Source: Dryas octopetala (taxonomy: Eukaryota > Streptophyta > Magnoliopsida > Rosales > Rosaceae). From it: DNA of 64,000 bases. The stretch covers positions 18,307,614 to 18,371,613 of the forward strand of contig OY992836.1 of the NCBI GenBank assembly GCA_963921425.1. The letters run 5' to 3'. Positions 22,086 to 35,293 of this stretch are shown here, in pieces; within the stretch, counting starts at the first letter, position 1; every line of letters starts with the position of its first letter. Below the pieces are notes generated by a model. That model did no database searches. It saw only the letters and a list, made by a program, of their open reading frames with translations, and had not been told where the DNA came from. Made by a program: the position numbers and the translations under genes.

Positions 22086-25000
22086 ATGAAGAGCAGCTCC
22101 CCGCGTAGAGGCCTTGAAGTCTTCGACTATGACGAAGAGGACGAGCTCACCGAACAGATCGTCGGGAATTGTCCGGGAAAGTGCAAAAACCCTAGCCCCG
22201 ATAGCGACCCAATTTTGAAGTGCAAGCTTTTCGAGTGTGGTAGGTCACGTTCCCAATGTCTAATACTACTACTTTTCCATGTTTGGTTGCCTAGAATCTT
22301 TGGGAAAATAAAACTTGGAGAATGAATGAAAGTTCAGTACTTTGTCTGAATTTATATGTTACTTCTTCGAATTATCAGTTAGCAGTTACCCACTTACTAC
22401 TATAATAATTTCAAATTTGGGTTCTTCATATAAGTCTATCTTTATGTGTAAATTGATTGTTCACGTAGAATTAAGTAATTTGATAATATGGCAGTTGGTT
22501 GCTGAAATGAATGGCATTGTTTAATCTGTAAATTTTAGGTTAATAATATTTTAGAAAAGTGTAATCCAGCAGAAAATTATTCGGCTAGTTGGGATATATA
22601 CTTGAAACAACTAGTTAATTAGAGATGGATCTCCTGGTAATCATATATTCATTATATAAGGCAACTTACAGTTATCTATATTTTTGCATAATTTTTTAAA
22701 TGTAAAGAGTATAGACTAATTAACATGTTGTTAAGCTCTGACTGTCTATAAAATCCTCGATAGTTCCAGTCTCTTGTTCAAAATGGTTTTTCACTATTTG
22801 TGAATGTTTGTTTATTTGTTGATTCGTCCAGTTTTGGTTGATATAGCTCTCTGAATCTTGTTGATATGTTGTTGTTGTTGTTGGTGTTGTTTTTTCTTTT
22901 GTTTTGTTTCTCTTAATTTTTGAAGTCAGCTGAGCTAAAGATGATTGATGTATACCATCAGTATTACCATTCAAAATATGTTAATTCATCTAGATGTGCT
23001 TCTAGTTTCCCAGGGAGCCAATGTTCAAACAAAAGAAATTAGCAGCATACCTTGTGTAGATGTCGATGTAATCGGCCGTGATCATTGTTCCAATAATGCT
23101 AATTCACATTCCCCTCTGGGCACAATTGAAGAGAAGCTTGCTACTGAGAAAGATCATTTGGAATTGGATGCTGCCCCACAATCCAAACGTTTGAGTCATG
23201 AAGAGTACTCTGATTCCAAATTAGATAATCATGGATCCAGAAGTTTTCTTTCTGAACCAGAGAGAAGAGGTTCAAATGCTACATTGCCTTTCCTTGGGAA
23301 AGGCCAGTTAGACTGTGCCCTTCCAGTGTCTCCATCCAGTGTACTTTAACTTCCATATATATACCAAAGTACATCCTTAATGCGGAAATTAACAATACAA
23401 ATTTATGCTTACGTAATTTGATTTTTGTGCAGAATGAGCCAGTTGATGTGATTTCAGATGCTGCTGAAAGCATGAGTGGGTCTCCATCGAGTCCTGCTTC
23501 TGAAATTGAAGAGGATGATGGTATTTCTTTGTTAATTGGAGGATTTTTATGCTTATCTTCTTTAGTGTGCGTTTTGCTTAGGAATTTATGTCTTGCACCT
23601 TTGTGTTCTTACTATTATTTGTTTTTCACTTTCAGTTTCTTTGGGTACTTTTAAATTGGGTCTTTGCTCAGGCAATATGGGAATGGTAATCTTCTCTTCT
23701 TTTTCTATTGCCCTTCCAATGCATATGAGATTGGTCTTCTACATAACTACATAACTGGGATTAGAAAAACAAAAAATAAAGAAGTAAATATTATGTTGAT
23801 GGTTTAGTTTAGTAAAATAATCGTCAAGAAAGAAAGAGGGGTAGTTTGTGGGATAATCTAAATAGGGTAATGGGTGGTTTAAGTGGGTATCGGGTATTTT
23901 TAATGTCAAAAAATGGAATTATGCCTTCTCTGTCTTCTCTGTCAAAAAACTGAAAGTGAGGCATAAGAAAGAAAGGTGAGCTAAATTGGGGACACCAAAG
24001 AATCCACTTAATTGTAATAGTATAGATAACAAAGAAATATAAAGGTGAGCTAATGAAGCAGAGATTGAGGGAGATGTTCCTAACCTTTGGGGCTCCGACT
24101 GATACTGTTTCTTAGATCTCACAAACTCCTAAATGCCTTCTCTGTCTTACCTTTACATTGATTTTCTCTTCTGTTTTTAAATCATTTCAGGAGCCACTCT
24201 GTCCCGTTTTCACTCACTAGTGTCTGTCAATACTATGCTCTTCCTCTAAATAATATCTGAGTTTCTATCTGGGAGTTGTTAGTTGTTTGGGGGTTCTTAG
24301 GCTATTTTCTACTACTAATTTTACTGTGGTGGTATCATTATATGTTTCTAAATGTTCATCAATCAATGCTTATTGCATTTGTCAGAAATCAATCTATCAT
24401 TATAGTCTTGTGAACCTCATCTCTATAGTTTTTCCTTCTTGATTGTCATGTTCTCTTAGTTAAGGTAAAATACATGCTTTCAGTGAGTGAGGCTGTCTAA
24501 TATTTTGAGAAGTGTAATGAGACAAAAAACATAATTTCTTATTGATTAGTACAAAATGTACTTGCCTTCTAAATAAGTTTTGAATACCATGTTTATCCAG
24601 TGCTAGAATGTTTTTTAATTGTGACTTTTATCCATTTACAGAATTTGCAGGATGACATAAATATGACAGTTGTTCTTTATCCTGATTATGTTGTATATCG
24701 GGATAATTATTGTACAGAGCCCCAATTAACGTTTTCCGACAGTTGTATCAAAATCAGTGGTCCAACACCATCTGAAAACCACGAAATCTTTAATTTTGAA
24801 TGGGGAGTTGATGATCTCGTCAATGTTGAATGTCAGTGGTTTGAAAGAGTGAGTCCTGAAACTCTTCTATTGGTATTGCCGATTTTTATACATACTTGGT
24901 ATTGAATATATACAGTTTATGGTGTGGACTACATTCAGGTAGAATTTGTCATGATCAAACTTCGTGTGATATCAAAGGATGCCGCTGAAGATGATAATGC

Positions 25001-28000
25001 ACATGGTACTTCCGGTCAGTGAACTTGTACAAAGTAGTGTTCCTTTGTTTTTGTTGGTTTTTGCATTCACCTACTAGGATTGCACTGCATAATGTAGTTT
25101 TGGTGGAATTTTCTCCATTCAGTTTCACCAGCATCTTTTAGTAGGATTGTTTAACCTGCTGTTCAATTCTCTGCAAAAGTTTGGTAAATTCTCACAGGGG
25201 TTCTGTGCAGATTCTCACTTCTCATTTTATGACATTTAAGTTGTGTAACAAGGCACTGATTAAGAGTAGATTATGTTATGGATGAGCAAATATAAAAAAT
25301 ATTTTATGGTGGGGAGACCATATAGAATCATATTATGCACGACTGGAAAATCTTTTCTTAGCTAAAAGTCATAAGTAAGACCGATAAGTAATTTGTTTAT
25401 CCAAGTATCAATGAGGCATCTTGCAGTTTTATATTTTACTTTTAGCCAGTAGTATGTGTCGTATGATCCTATAAAAAACAGTATTTGTCATATCAGAAAA
25501 CGTGATTCTTTTTAGTTTAGAAAAAAAAAAAAAAAAAGGTATGAGATTATCACTCAAGTTCTGGAACAGTATGTGGTTTAAATTTTGTCCAAACTCGTTA
25601 ATGTTATGCTTTTTTGGGACTTCATACTCTCAACTGATTGTGGCTTCTCTTTTTTCTTTCATTATCTGCTACCCAAAATTTTCCTAGGCATTGAGGAGCT
25701 GAAGATTGCAGTTGTGGATCCCAACTGGTTCCAGATACAGGAAAAGATAGCGTCTTTAAATGTGAAATATTTGAATGCATGGGCTGTGCAAAAGTAAGTT
25801 TGTTTAACATGCGTTGGTTAATACAATATTGTTCTGCATTCCTTATGTAATTTTTATTCTTCGATTTTCTAAGCTTCATGCCAATAGGCTTACTAAATTA
25901 ATGGCCAGGACTGTTGATATCAATGTCCCCCCCCCCCCCCCCCCCCTAAACCCTAAACCCTAAACCCTAACCACCCCCCCCCCCCCCCCGCTCCCCTTTT
26001 TTGTTATGCTAAGTACTCATATTATAAGACAGCTATGATATTTGTATTGAACTTCTGAAATGAGTGCATTATTTATTTTTTTTTGTAAAAAAGCAATATT
26101 TGATAATTTTGTAAAAAGCAATTGAGCTTATTAATTATTCTTCTGTGTATTAGTTTAGACAGACTCGAAAATTATGCCTTTTGAAATCACTAGCATTTCT
26201 ATTTTAACAAGATTTTTAAAAATTTCATGTTTTCTTCTTTAACTCTCTAATTGTACCAACATTTACAAAAATATTGGTATATTCACCAATATGCACAAAA
26301 TAATTGGAGACAGCATAGCCATAACAATATCCAAGATACAGTCAAGGTAATCTGATTTAAAGTTAATGGCCAGGTTGCAATATCAACTTTATCACCGTTT
26401 AATCAACAGTTAAGATTTTAGGGGTGGAGGGTCATAAAACAATTCAATGTGATTTAGGTTTAGGATCAATTAAATAGTGGTTTGGGTGATTACAATATGA
26501 CAGATTTAATGGGATATATAGTCCAGTAGACAAAGGGATTGCTGCCATACTATGTCTACAGATTATTCAGGTGTGAGACATCAGAGATCCAGTATTGAAT
26601 TTGAAGCTGCCAAGTATAGTGTGATCCATTTAAGTTGCGTTTCTATCCTCATAATTGATGGTGGAAGAAACACTCAGTGAACAGGACATTTTATGTACTT
26701 TAAGGGTCTTGGTTGAATTATGTACTCTATTTACATTAGTGCTGAGTTTTACTTTTCAGCTTGCTTTTATCTTGTGTGGTATCTGTTAGGGCATAGTGTC
26801 CAGTCTTTTTGCCTCTTCAGAGGGATGATGTGCCGTTCTTGTGATAAGCATGCCTGTTTTGTTATTAATTTGCAAATTAGAATGGGTCAACTGTACATTT
26901 TTGTGGCTAATTTTGTTAGGATGTATATATGCTCTTTTTCTGTTCAAGCATATCAAGCTTAGAAATGTGAGGGAATGGTCTGGATTCACAATTTATTTGT
27001 CTTTGGTGAAATGCTTTGTCATGATTTTAAATTTGTACTAGCACTTTGTGTGTGTTGGGTATTCTTAATTTTTTTTTACTTCAATAGTTATGTACAGTCT
27101 TAAATTCATCTTTTTCCCCCTTTTGGTGCAAGTAGCATGGGGACAGATGAGGATGATTCACTTGGGCAGAGGCGTCATTTTCCAAAGTGAGTTAAAGTGA
27201 TCCTATTTCCTTTTCATTATAATTATGAAGACACAAATTAGAATGCTCTCTCTTGTTACTATGTTCTATGATGTTTCTTTTTCCCTTTTTTTTCTCTTTT
27301 CTTTTTGGATACTTTGTCATGTTTCTCATGTCTTTTTGAGTTCTTTAGTCCTTTTTGTTATGTTCTATAGTTTTTGAAAATGTTTTTTTTTTTTCCTTCT
27401 CTTATATGATGAGGATTGGATAAAGATTTAACTCTGTCCCATGCGGTATATGCATTGATATCACATCTCTATGGTTTGAAAATGAATTTCTTGGATATCG
27501 CATGATGAGGCTTGTTTTACTTCTGTGACTTTCTTGGATTCGTTTTAGAATGAATTTTGTTTTGAGTTTTAGGGAACTATTTCTGTATGATTTGGATGTA
27601 TGCCTTTTTTCTTGAATTCATAGAACTAGTGGGTGAAGAATAAATTTCTGTGGTCCCTTTTCATGTCACTGCTTGTTCAACTTGAGTTTTTATAGAGCTG
27701 GAATCTGCTGGAGACTATTTATGTTGTCATGTTGCCCAATAATATGGTAGAACACTTGTTTGGTTCTATTTGTGAAAAGAAAAATGATTGCTTTTGTGTT
27801 CATTTTCTTTTGTTCTTGGTGCTACTGTATGATGTATACTGAACAAATTTGAGATTTTATACAGTTTTGACGAGCCATTTGAAGATGTTGTATATCCGAA
27901 AGGGGATTCAGATGCTGTTTCCATCAGTAAGAGAGATGTTGATCTTTTACAGCCAGAGACATTCATTAATGATACAATTATTGACTTCTATATCAAGTAA

Positions 28001-31000
28001 GCCTGCATGCATAAGCTCACATGTATGGTTCTATGTGCTTTGTATTAAGCCCTACCCATGTTCTTTTTCTGAATCCTAATGGATTTTCATCCTTACGAGT
28101 TTTGGCTCCATAAAGGGACAGCATTGAGGTTTTTTTTTTTTTTTTTTTGCTTAAGGCTCACTAGAAATGATTTGTTAAAATGGATGCTGAATGCTTACCC
28201 ATCTTCTAGATTGTCTTTTCAAGTAGCTAGTGCCACCTGTAGATACAAAATTTGATTTCTAATAGTAGTGAAGGTGATTGGATATAGAAAAAATAAGTCA
28301 CTAACACAGATTGGAAGATGAGAAATCGAGGAGGAATGGTTTTTGTGTGAAAAAATGGGTGATTTTGAACCTTAGTTATAGTTATTTGAATTAGGGACAT
28401 AAAGGGATAACATTTGTTTAATTTTTAAATTTTCAACGAAATCAAACGGTCAGAAAATTTGAAGGTTAGGTGCAATATATATTAATGGTCATATGATTGT
28501 TTGAAAATCAAACAACACTACAGCATCAAATGGGCCCTTTCGTTTTAAAAACAAAAAGGACTGGGTTGGGCTTAAATAGCGGGCCTAAGCCTGGTTGTTT
28601 TAGGTCCAGAAAGGCCAGCCTTAAACAAGGAAACTGGGCCAGGTCATGCCCTAAAACCTTGTCCTAGGTCCAACCTGGCCAAGCTGTTGCCCAAAGTAAA
28701 TGGGTTTGGGCTTTTAAGCCTTTGGCCAAATTTACAATCTTGTGTCCGGCATGGGTATTTATTAAATAATTTTTAAACTTGCTTTGTCAACAATGGAGCT
28801 TTGGTCTTTATTTTTGGCAAAATTATGATTTTTTGTTGTGATTATAAGTTTCGTCAATTGTTTTTTCCAATTTAAATGTTCCTTTTTAAATGTAATCAAT
28901 TGGCAGGTATTTGAAGAATCAGATTCCACCCGAGGAAAAGCATAGGTTCCACTTTTTCAATAGTTTTTTCTTTCGAAAGCTGGCTGACCTGGACAAAGAT
29001 CCATCAAGTGTTTCTGATGGCAGGGCTGCCTTTCAACGTGTTCGTAAATGGACAAGGAAAGTGGATTTATTTGAAAAGGAGTACATCTTCATTCCTATAA
29101 ACTTCAAGTATGATCTCTTGCCCAAACTGTTTGGCTCTTGTAATAAGCTCAATTTATTGGAGTGCTGATATATCATTTTTGTGCTTTTTAATGCCAGTCT
29201 ACACTGGAGTCTAATAGTCATATGTCATCCTGGTGAATTGCCTAGACATAAGGGTAAGTTTTTGTTGGATTGTGTAAAATATATCTTTGAATTTATTTTC
29301 CAATTATTTATGTACTTTTGTCATGTTTCAGATGGGGACCCGAGCAAGTCACTTAAAGTACCTTGTATATTGCACATGGATTCTATCAAAGGAAGTCATA
29401 CAGGTCTCAAAAATCTTGTTCAAAGGTATCTTTAGCTATTGAAGTTCATTTTTTTTTTGTTTTCTGATGCATATATGTGTTGTTTTGAAGAATAGAGGTG
29501 TTATGAAGTCCTTTCTTCACCGTACTTTCTTCTCATAATCCTCTTATTATTATTGTATTTCTTATGCCACAGTTGGACCTTTAAGAGGTGAATAGCTAGT
29601 TAGGCTTTGGTGAATGTTTGTGGGATAGTGGTAGGTCTTGGATTTAGATCCTTCCAATAAACCAAAGGAGAAGAAAAAAAAAAACAAAATGAAATTTGTT
29701 TGACAAGATCCCCTTAGGATAGAGGTTGAACGTGGCATTGTTAGTTTATTTTGATGAATGATTAATAAATAAAAACACCAAAGGAGGATGCAAGCCATGC
29801 GATCACAGGGTATTGACATGGTTATAACTACTATGTTTTGCTCTACACTTGTTGGCTTATTCCTCTTTCTTCTTTCCATCTTTTCTTCCTCCTTTGATAA
29901 CAAATTTGGAATTTAAATCTTCTAATGTGAAACTGATATTTGACCTTGAAATGATAGTTATTTGTGGGAAGAGTGGAAAGAAAGGAAAAAGGAGACATCT
30001 GAAGAAATCTCATCAAAATTCCACAACCTGCGGTTTGTCCCATTTGAGGTAATGCTCCAGTCTTATCTGACAAATTTTTCAAAGAGGGAAGAGAAATAGA
30101 ATTTCCTAAAAAAATCTGCTTTAGATGGGTACTGTAGCTGAAGTTTGAGACGACATAGTGATTTCATAGACTGATGGGCCACATTTGAGTCATATGTTCA
30201 TATTGTTGTGTATGCTTATTAACCTTGTGGTTGATACTAGTATATGCGCGAACTTTACTTTATTGTACAAAACCTTGGTGTTCAAATGTTGGGCGATTTA
30301 GATGAAGATTGGTAGCTATACAGAATGATGTTCTTGGTTGAGCATTAGTGTAAGATGTTCACTGGTTGGATACTGTGACTAATCCTTATTATGCTTTTCA
30401 TTTTCTCCTTTTCTCGTCGGTATCTGCAGGGCATCTTGAAATTCTTTGGTGATGCATGTTTATCTCAAGATCGGGAGAGATAAAAGTGGCATCATTGTAC
30501 TTTCTAATGCTTATAACTGCTTTATGCAGTTCAGATTAACATATAGCAGCTATTCCTAGTTTGAAAAATAAGAAAGTTTGGGCTAAGTGCAGATCTTATT
30601 GAGCAAATGAGTGTCCTCTATATGTGCTGATTTTAAGAGACCTTTACTTTAGGAGTTCAAATGATGTATGAAGTCTAAATAATTTGATATTTAAATGCTA
30701 CCATCTTGTCTTATTAAAGAAAAAAAAAGTGCTACTACTCCTGTGAAGGGAATAACTATCCTGAAACAATTATTATTATTATTTTTTTTTAAAAGAAGAC
30801 ACAAAAAGAATTTTTCAGAAATGGGTATTTAGATAGTCTTATATTCAAGTGAATGCACCAAATTATGATTCAGTTATTTCCCTTTAGCTTTCTTTTGATA
30901 GGTAGTTAACTTCTAGATGTACTTTAGTAATTCCATTGTCTTTTTATCAAATGAAAATACCTAACATATTCATCCCCAAATGCTCTAAAGATCTATAAAG

Positions 31001-34000
31001 AGCTATCAGATGCAGCCGCGCCCCCCCCCCCACAAAAGAAAAAAAGCCATTAGATGAATGTAATAATCTTTCTTGCGATTAGCACTGAATAACTAGAAAT
31101 CAGATAAGCATTTTTCACTATGAATTGTGATCACAGAGCCATTCTTGATTCTTTTTTTTTCCCCTCACTTTCTAATATTTGCATCCTCATCTGTCATCAT
31201 ACTGTCTTTTTATTTCCTGCATTAGATATTTACTCTCTTTGTTCAGTCACATCACATGAGATAATTATGTCTCTGACATGTTAACATTTTTCCCCCTCAT
31301 TTTCTTTTACTTTTGTGATACATAAATGTTAAAAGGCTTCATTTTTTGCTGATGATAAAATGTTAAAACTTGACACTGGTTTATATTGCTTTCAGCTACC
31401 GCAACAGGAAAATTCATTTGATTGTGGCCTGTTTTTGCTCCACTATCTGGAGCTCTTTCTGGCAGAAGTTCCTGTTAATTTCAATCCTTTCAAAATAACC
31501 AAGTCCTCCAACTTTGTAAGTGGTCTACTTTGTTTTCAGTTTTTATCTAATGTCATTAATTCTTTTTATTATTTTTAACCTTTACTTCCTAGAAATATTT
31601 GAATATTTTTAACCTTACACAATCCTAAATATTCAATTTTTTCCCTGTGCTGTGCATACTTCATTTCTTGTTTTTAAAAACCAAGTTACAGTCTATGTAA
31701 GTTTAGAGGGTGATGTTTGTAAATTATTGTTCATGCGTTTTTAGTGGAAATCAATTATTGTTAATTTGTTAATATATGATCTTTTATACGTGTATATTAC
31801 GTGCATATGGAGGAGGGTTAAAACACCAAAATAGGAAACATAACATACTCTAAGTCATTGGATGAAAATCTGATGGTTAAAAAAGGATTAGAGCATTCAA
31901 ATACATGGTATGTTTCCCTATTAACCATTGGATGAAAATCCAATTCATAGAGTAAGATATGTTTCCTCTTGAAGTGCTTGATCTCAAGTGTTTGAATACT
32001 TCTGCATACATACATGTGTGTGTTTGTGTGTTATTATGTGGATTTTCAATTTCTACCATATGTAATGCCTTCTTTTCCACATACCTTGGTTGTATGTGGA
32101 CATAGTCATTTCTTTGGAATCTCTCATGCTAGGATTTTCTTTTTCTTAAATAGAAGGTTTATCAACTCTGATGACATGTAATGAAATAAACAGATCTTGG
32201 GATGAACTCGGGTTTTAGATGCAAATGCTGAAACTTTAATTAAGTTTTCATCGCCTACCGGTCATTTGCCCTTTTTCCATAATGTTTTAACTTATTGACT
32301 TTCTTATATAATCCTTCCGTAGATTAATTGCTCTTTCACTTACTTTTATGTTTTCAATGTTAGTCATTCATAACCATGACTTCTCTTACCAGCTTAAAGC
32401 AAATTGGTTTCCTCCTTCCGAGGCTTCTCTCAAGCGTACTTTAATCCAGAAGTTAATTTTTGAACTCCTTGAAAATCGTTGTCGGGAAGTCTCTTCAGCA
32501 GCTTGCAGTGATGAAAACCGGGCTAAACTTCCAGTATGTAATGAGCATGAAACTGGTGTGGAGTTTCTTTCAGGACGATGCTGTCCTGCTATAGCTTGCC
32601 AAGAAGATATATCAAGTTCCCAAGCAGGCCAGGGGATTGAAATGACTTTATTATCCACTTCTTCTCTAAGGAGTTCTGAGTGTGTTAATGATGCAAGCTT
32701 GGTTCTCAGGGAATTTTTTGAATCAGGAGCCACTGCAGGTTCACCATTTGGACAATATCAATCATTTGACCAGAAATCATCTTTTTTCCGTCTTAATGGA
32801 GCTATACCACCAGTAGAGGTACGAACGTTTCTTCTTATTCTATTAGGAACAATATCCTTGTTCTAATTATGAGATAATTGGGATTGAAAATCATGAGCAA
32901 TTATAAATTGTGGCTTTTACGTCTTTTTGGGAGTTGCTTCATAATGCTTATGTGTGTGTTGGAGAGAGAGATTGACATACCATGTGACAGATTTTGAATC
33001 ATCTATTGTTTAAAAATTATTTCAAAATAGCCCGCAATATCTTCCTTTTTTTGTCCCTTTAATCAATAAAAGCCTTAAGAATCATTTGTTCCATTCTTCA
33101 CAAATCCTAGGCTATATAAACTTGTGAGACGGGCTGGTAAGCTTTTTTTTTTTAGCTCAGATCTCTAGAGACTTAAACATACATATTATAGGAAGATACA
33201 TTTGATGTTACATAAGTTCATTGAGGAGAATGCAATACTTGCACTTGTCTATTTGTTTCATAACAGGAAGATACCGAAACTGGAGAGCATTTCACCTATT
33301 TGCCTACGGGAGACTCTGGTTTTCAGCAAATAACTGGAATGACATCTCAAACTTGTAGCATCCCTTACTCGTCTAGAATTTATGGAGCCGAGACTTCTTT
33401 TGACTTGGAACTTTCTGCACAAGCACAAAATGGAAACATTGATTCATCACCTGAAGCATCAATTTGTGCCTCTGATGATTCTGAAGATATAGGGATCATT
33501 GAAAACTATCCAGTTGGGGAAGATTTGGGTCAAAGTCAGAAAGAAGAACTGGATGGACAAAGTTGTCCATCAATGGAAAATGTCACGTTTTTTATTGATG
33601 GTGTTGTTTCTGCTTCAGGCAAGATGCAGGGTGCTTCCATTGTTGGAGGTTCTCAAGACCATGAAAAGATGCATGATGGCAATGACAATGGAGGTCCACT
33701 TCCATCGTGTCGAGAAAATACTGATATTGAAGGTTCTCAAGACCATGATAAGGTGCATGATGGCAATGATAATGGAGGTCCACTTCCATCATGTCGAGAA
33801 AATACTGATATTGAAGGTTCTCAAGACCATGATAAGGTGCATGACTGCAATGACAATGGAGGTCCACTTCCATCATGTCGAGAAAATACTGATATTGAAG
33901 GTTCTCAAGACCATGATAAGGTGCATGATAGCAATGACAATGGAGGTCCACTTCCCTCATGCCAAGAAAATACTGATATGCCAACGCACCAAGACTCCGA

Positions 34001-34142
34001 TATGGTAGAAAACAGGACAATCTCATGTGATGATGTGCAGATGGTTGATGATGGTATGATGCCTGAGTCAGAAGAAGAGCAACAAGCTGCAAAAAGGCTT
34101 CGGCTTAGCCCTCCACTTGAAGGGGAAAAATGTGTCACATGA
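22086..34142 (+). CDS. ULP2-type SUMO protease (C48 cysteine peptidase)
   Basis: Removes SUMO from nuclear proteins; closest in layout to Arabidopsis ULP2A/ULP2B. Exons: 22086-22239, 23006-23340, 23433-23520, 23672-23685, 24642-24848, 24939-25014 (or -25005), 25688-25793, 27136-27186, 27865-27996, 28907-29107, 29198-29253, 29332-29425, 29958-30048, 31396-31515, 32393-32818, 33267-34142; about 1008 residues. The C48 domain (about 345-565) holds FINDTIIDFYIK, His457 (LHWSLIVICHPGE), Asp490 (ILHMDSIKGSHTG) and Cys545 (QQENSFDCGLFLLHYLE), so the catalytic residues are intact. The N-terminal and C-terminal regions are acidic and poorly conserved. Oddities: a 14-nt microexon (23672-23685) needed to keep frame, and four tandem 28-residue repeats at about 844-955. 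The start is the first ATG in a conserved-looking acidic N-terminus. Confidence 0.88.
25927..25990. repeat. Interstitial telomere-like repeat between poly-C tracts
   Basis: In intron 6 of the SUMO protease gene about 20 C are followed by CCCTAAA repeats (about 3.5 units of the plant telomere repeat, 25944-25970) and another C run of about 16. The telomere unit is seen directly. It may be a scar of break repair or slippage; homopolymer lengths may be sequencing or assembly artefacts. Confidence 0.85.
33645..33980 (+). repeat. Coding minisatellite: four 84-bp units in the SUMO protease
   Basis: Units start at 33645, 33729, 33813 and 33897. Each encodes (G/E)GSQDH(E/D)K(M/V)HD followed by xNDNGGPLPSC and (R/Q)ENTD(I/M), 28 residues. 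Units 2-4 differ by only a few bases, so the expansion is recent. The array keeps the frame and is acidic and likely disordered. Confidence 0.95.
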
Positions 34143-35293
34143 AGTCTTCCCGAGGATTCAAATTTGTGAGGCCATAGATCCACTCTTAGTCAGTTTCACT
34201 TAGATAACTGTGAATAAGTATTTTGATAGGTATTGATTTGAATGCTGTGAATAGTATCAGGTCTCCATATAGGCCCTATATGGTGGTATGTAGTAGTGTT
34301 GATAGAAGAATAGTTTAGATAGTTGCATAATTTAAATGTCAAGTCATGCTGAATTTCGAGGTTAAGTGCATGAGATGGTGGCACAAAGAGTGTTGGTAAA
34401 TTTACTGAAACCCAACTTTGATAAACTCATGCTGAATTTTGAGTGCATTGGATGTTGGCACCAAGAATGCTCATTACGTTTAAACTTTGATATGCTTCAA
34501 CTCATCAAATTCTTGAAATTCTTTCCTCATGCTCAAAAGGAGGACGTACCATGCTTCTTTAGCACCTAATTTTCCATGTGAATTATCAACCCCAACAAAC
34601 CCAAAAACAAAGAGCAGGGAAACTCACACTTAGAATGTGAGATGACCCAAGTGAGATAGTGGTAAACCCTCATCAAGTGGTTTTAAACTTTTAGGGAAGA
34701 ATCGCAGCTGGTGTTTATTTCGCAAAATGAGATTCTAGAAATCTTATATAATTTTGCATTTCTTGGATTGGGATTTTTAGAAACTAATGATGAGAATGAA
34801 AATGATGTTATTGGAACGCTAACATTGTGTTTAGATGGAGAAATTAAATTTGGTTCTTTATTAAAAGGCATAATTTGAGAGATGATTATCTCCAATTTCC
34901 TTACTTGATAAGTTGATATCATCATATATTCATATCACTAAAAAGAAATGTGAAAACAAAATGTAAGATTTGTAAAGTTATAAATTCTAATTTAAATTTC
35001 ACCTAAATAGCCAAATAGGTGTTATTTTCAAAATTACCGTGCTCAGAAGTCAAAACTCCCAGAAGTGAAAAGTAACACCCGCTTCAATCTCCCGCGGTTT
35101 CATCCAATGAGGACGTCCATACCATAACGTCCATACACCCTTCCCTTGATTTCCGTCAAAATCAGATCCGATTCAGAGTGCTATTTCTCTGCAACCTCCA
35201 TTAACGACAGTGAGCTTCTCTGCTGCTCTTCCTACACAACTAAACTGCAATCAATGTGAAGCTTAGGGTTTCCAATCAAACTCAAACAGACCA
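34143..35293. other. Intergenic: 3' flank of ULP gene and promoter of O-fucosyltransferase gene
   Basis: AT-rich and without a recognised gene. A small duplication occurs around 34345-34440 (TCATGCTGAATTTCGAG / TCATGCTGAATTTTGAG, each close to a TTGGCAC- or GTGGCAC-type word). The last 250 bp, with ACGTCCATAC repeats and a pyrimidine-rich leader, probably hold the promoter and 5' UTR of the next gene. Confidence 0.4.

Noticed and set aside
33499-34092. Long alternate-frame open readings on both strands (169 and 166 codons)
   Set aside because: They are shadows of the four 84-bp repeats in the SUMO protease last exon; a repeat unit divisible by three keeps other frames open.
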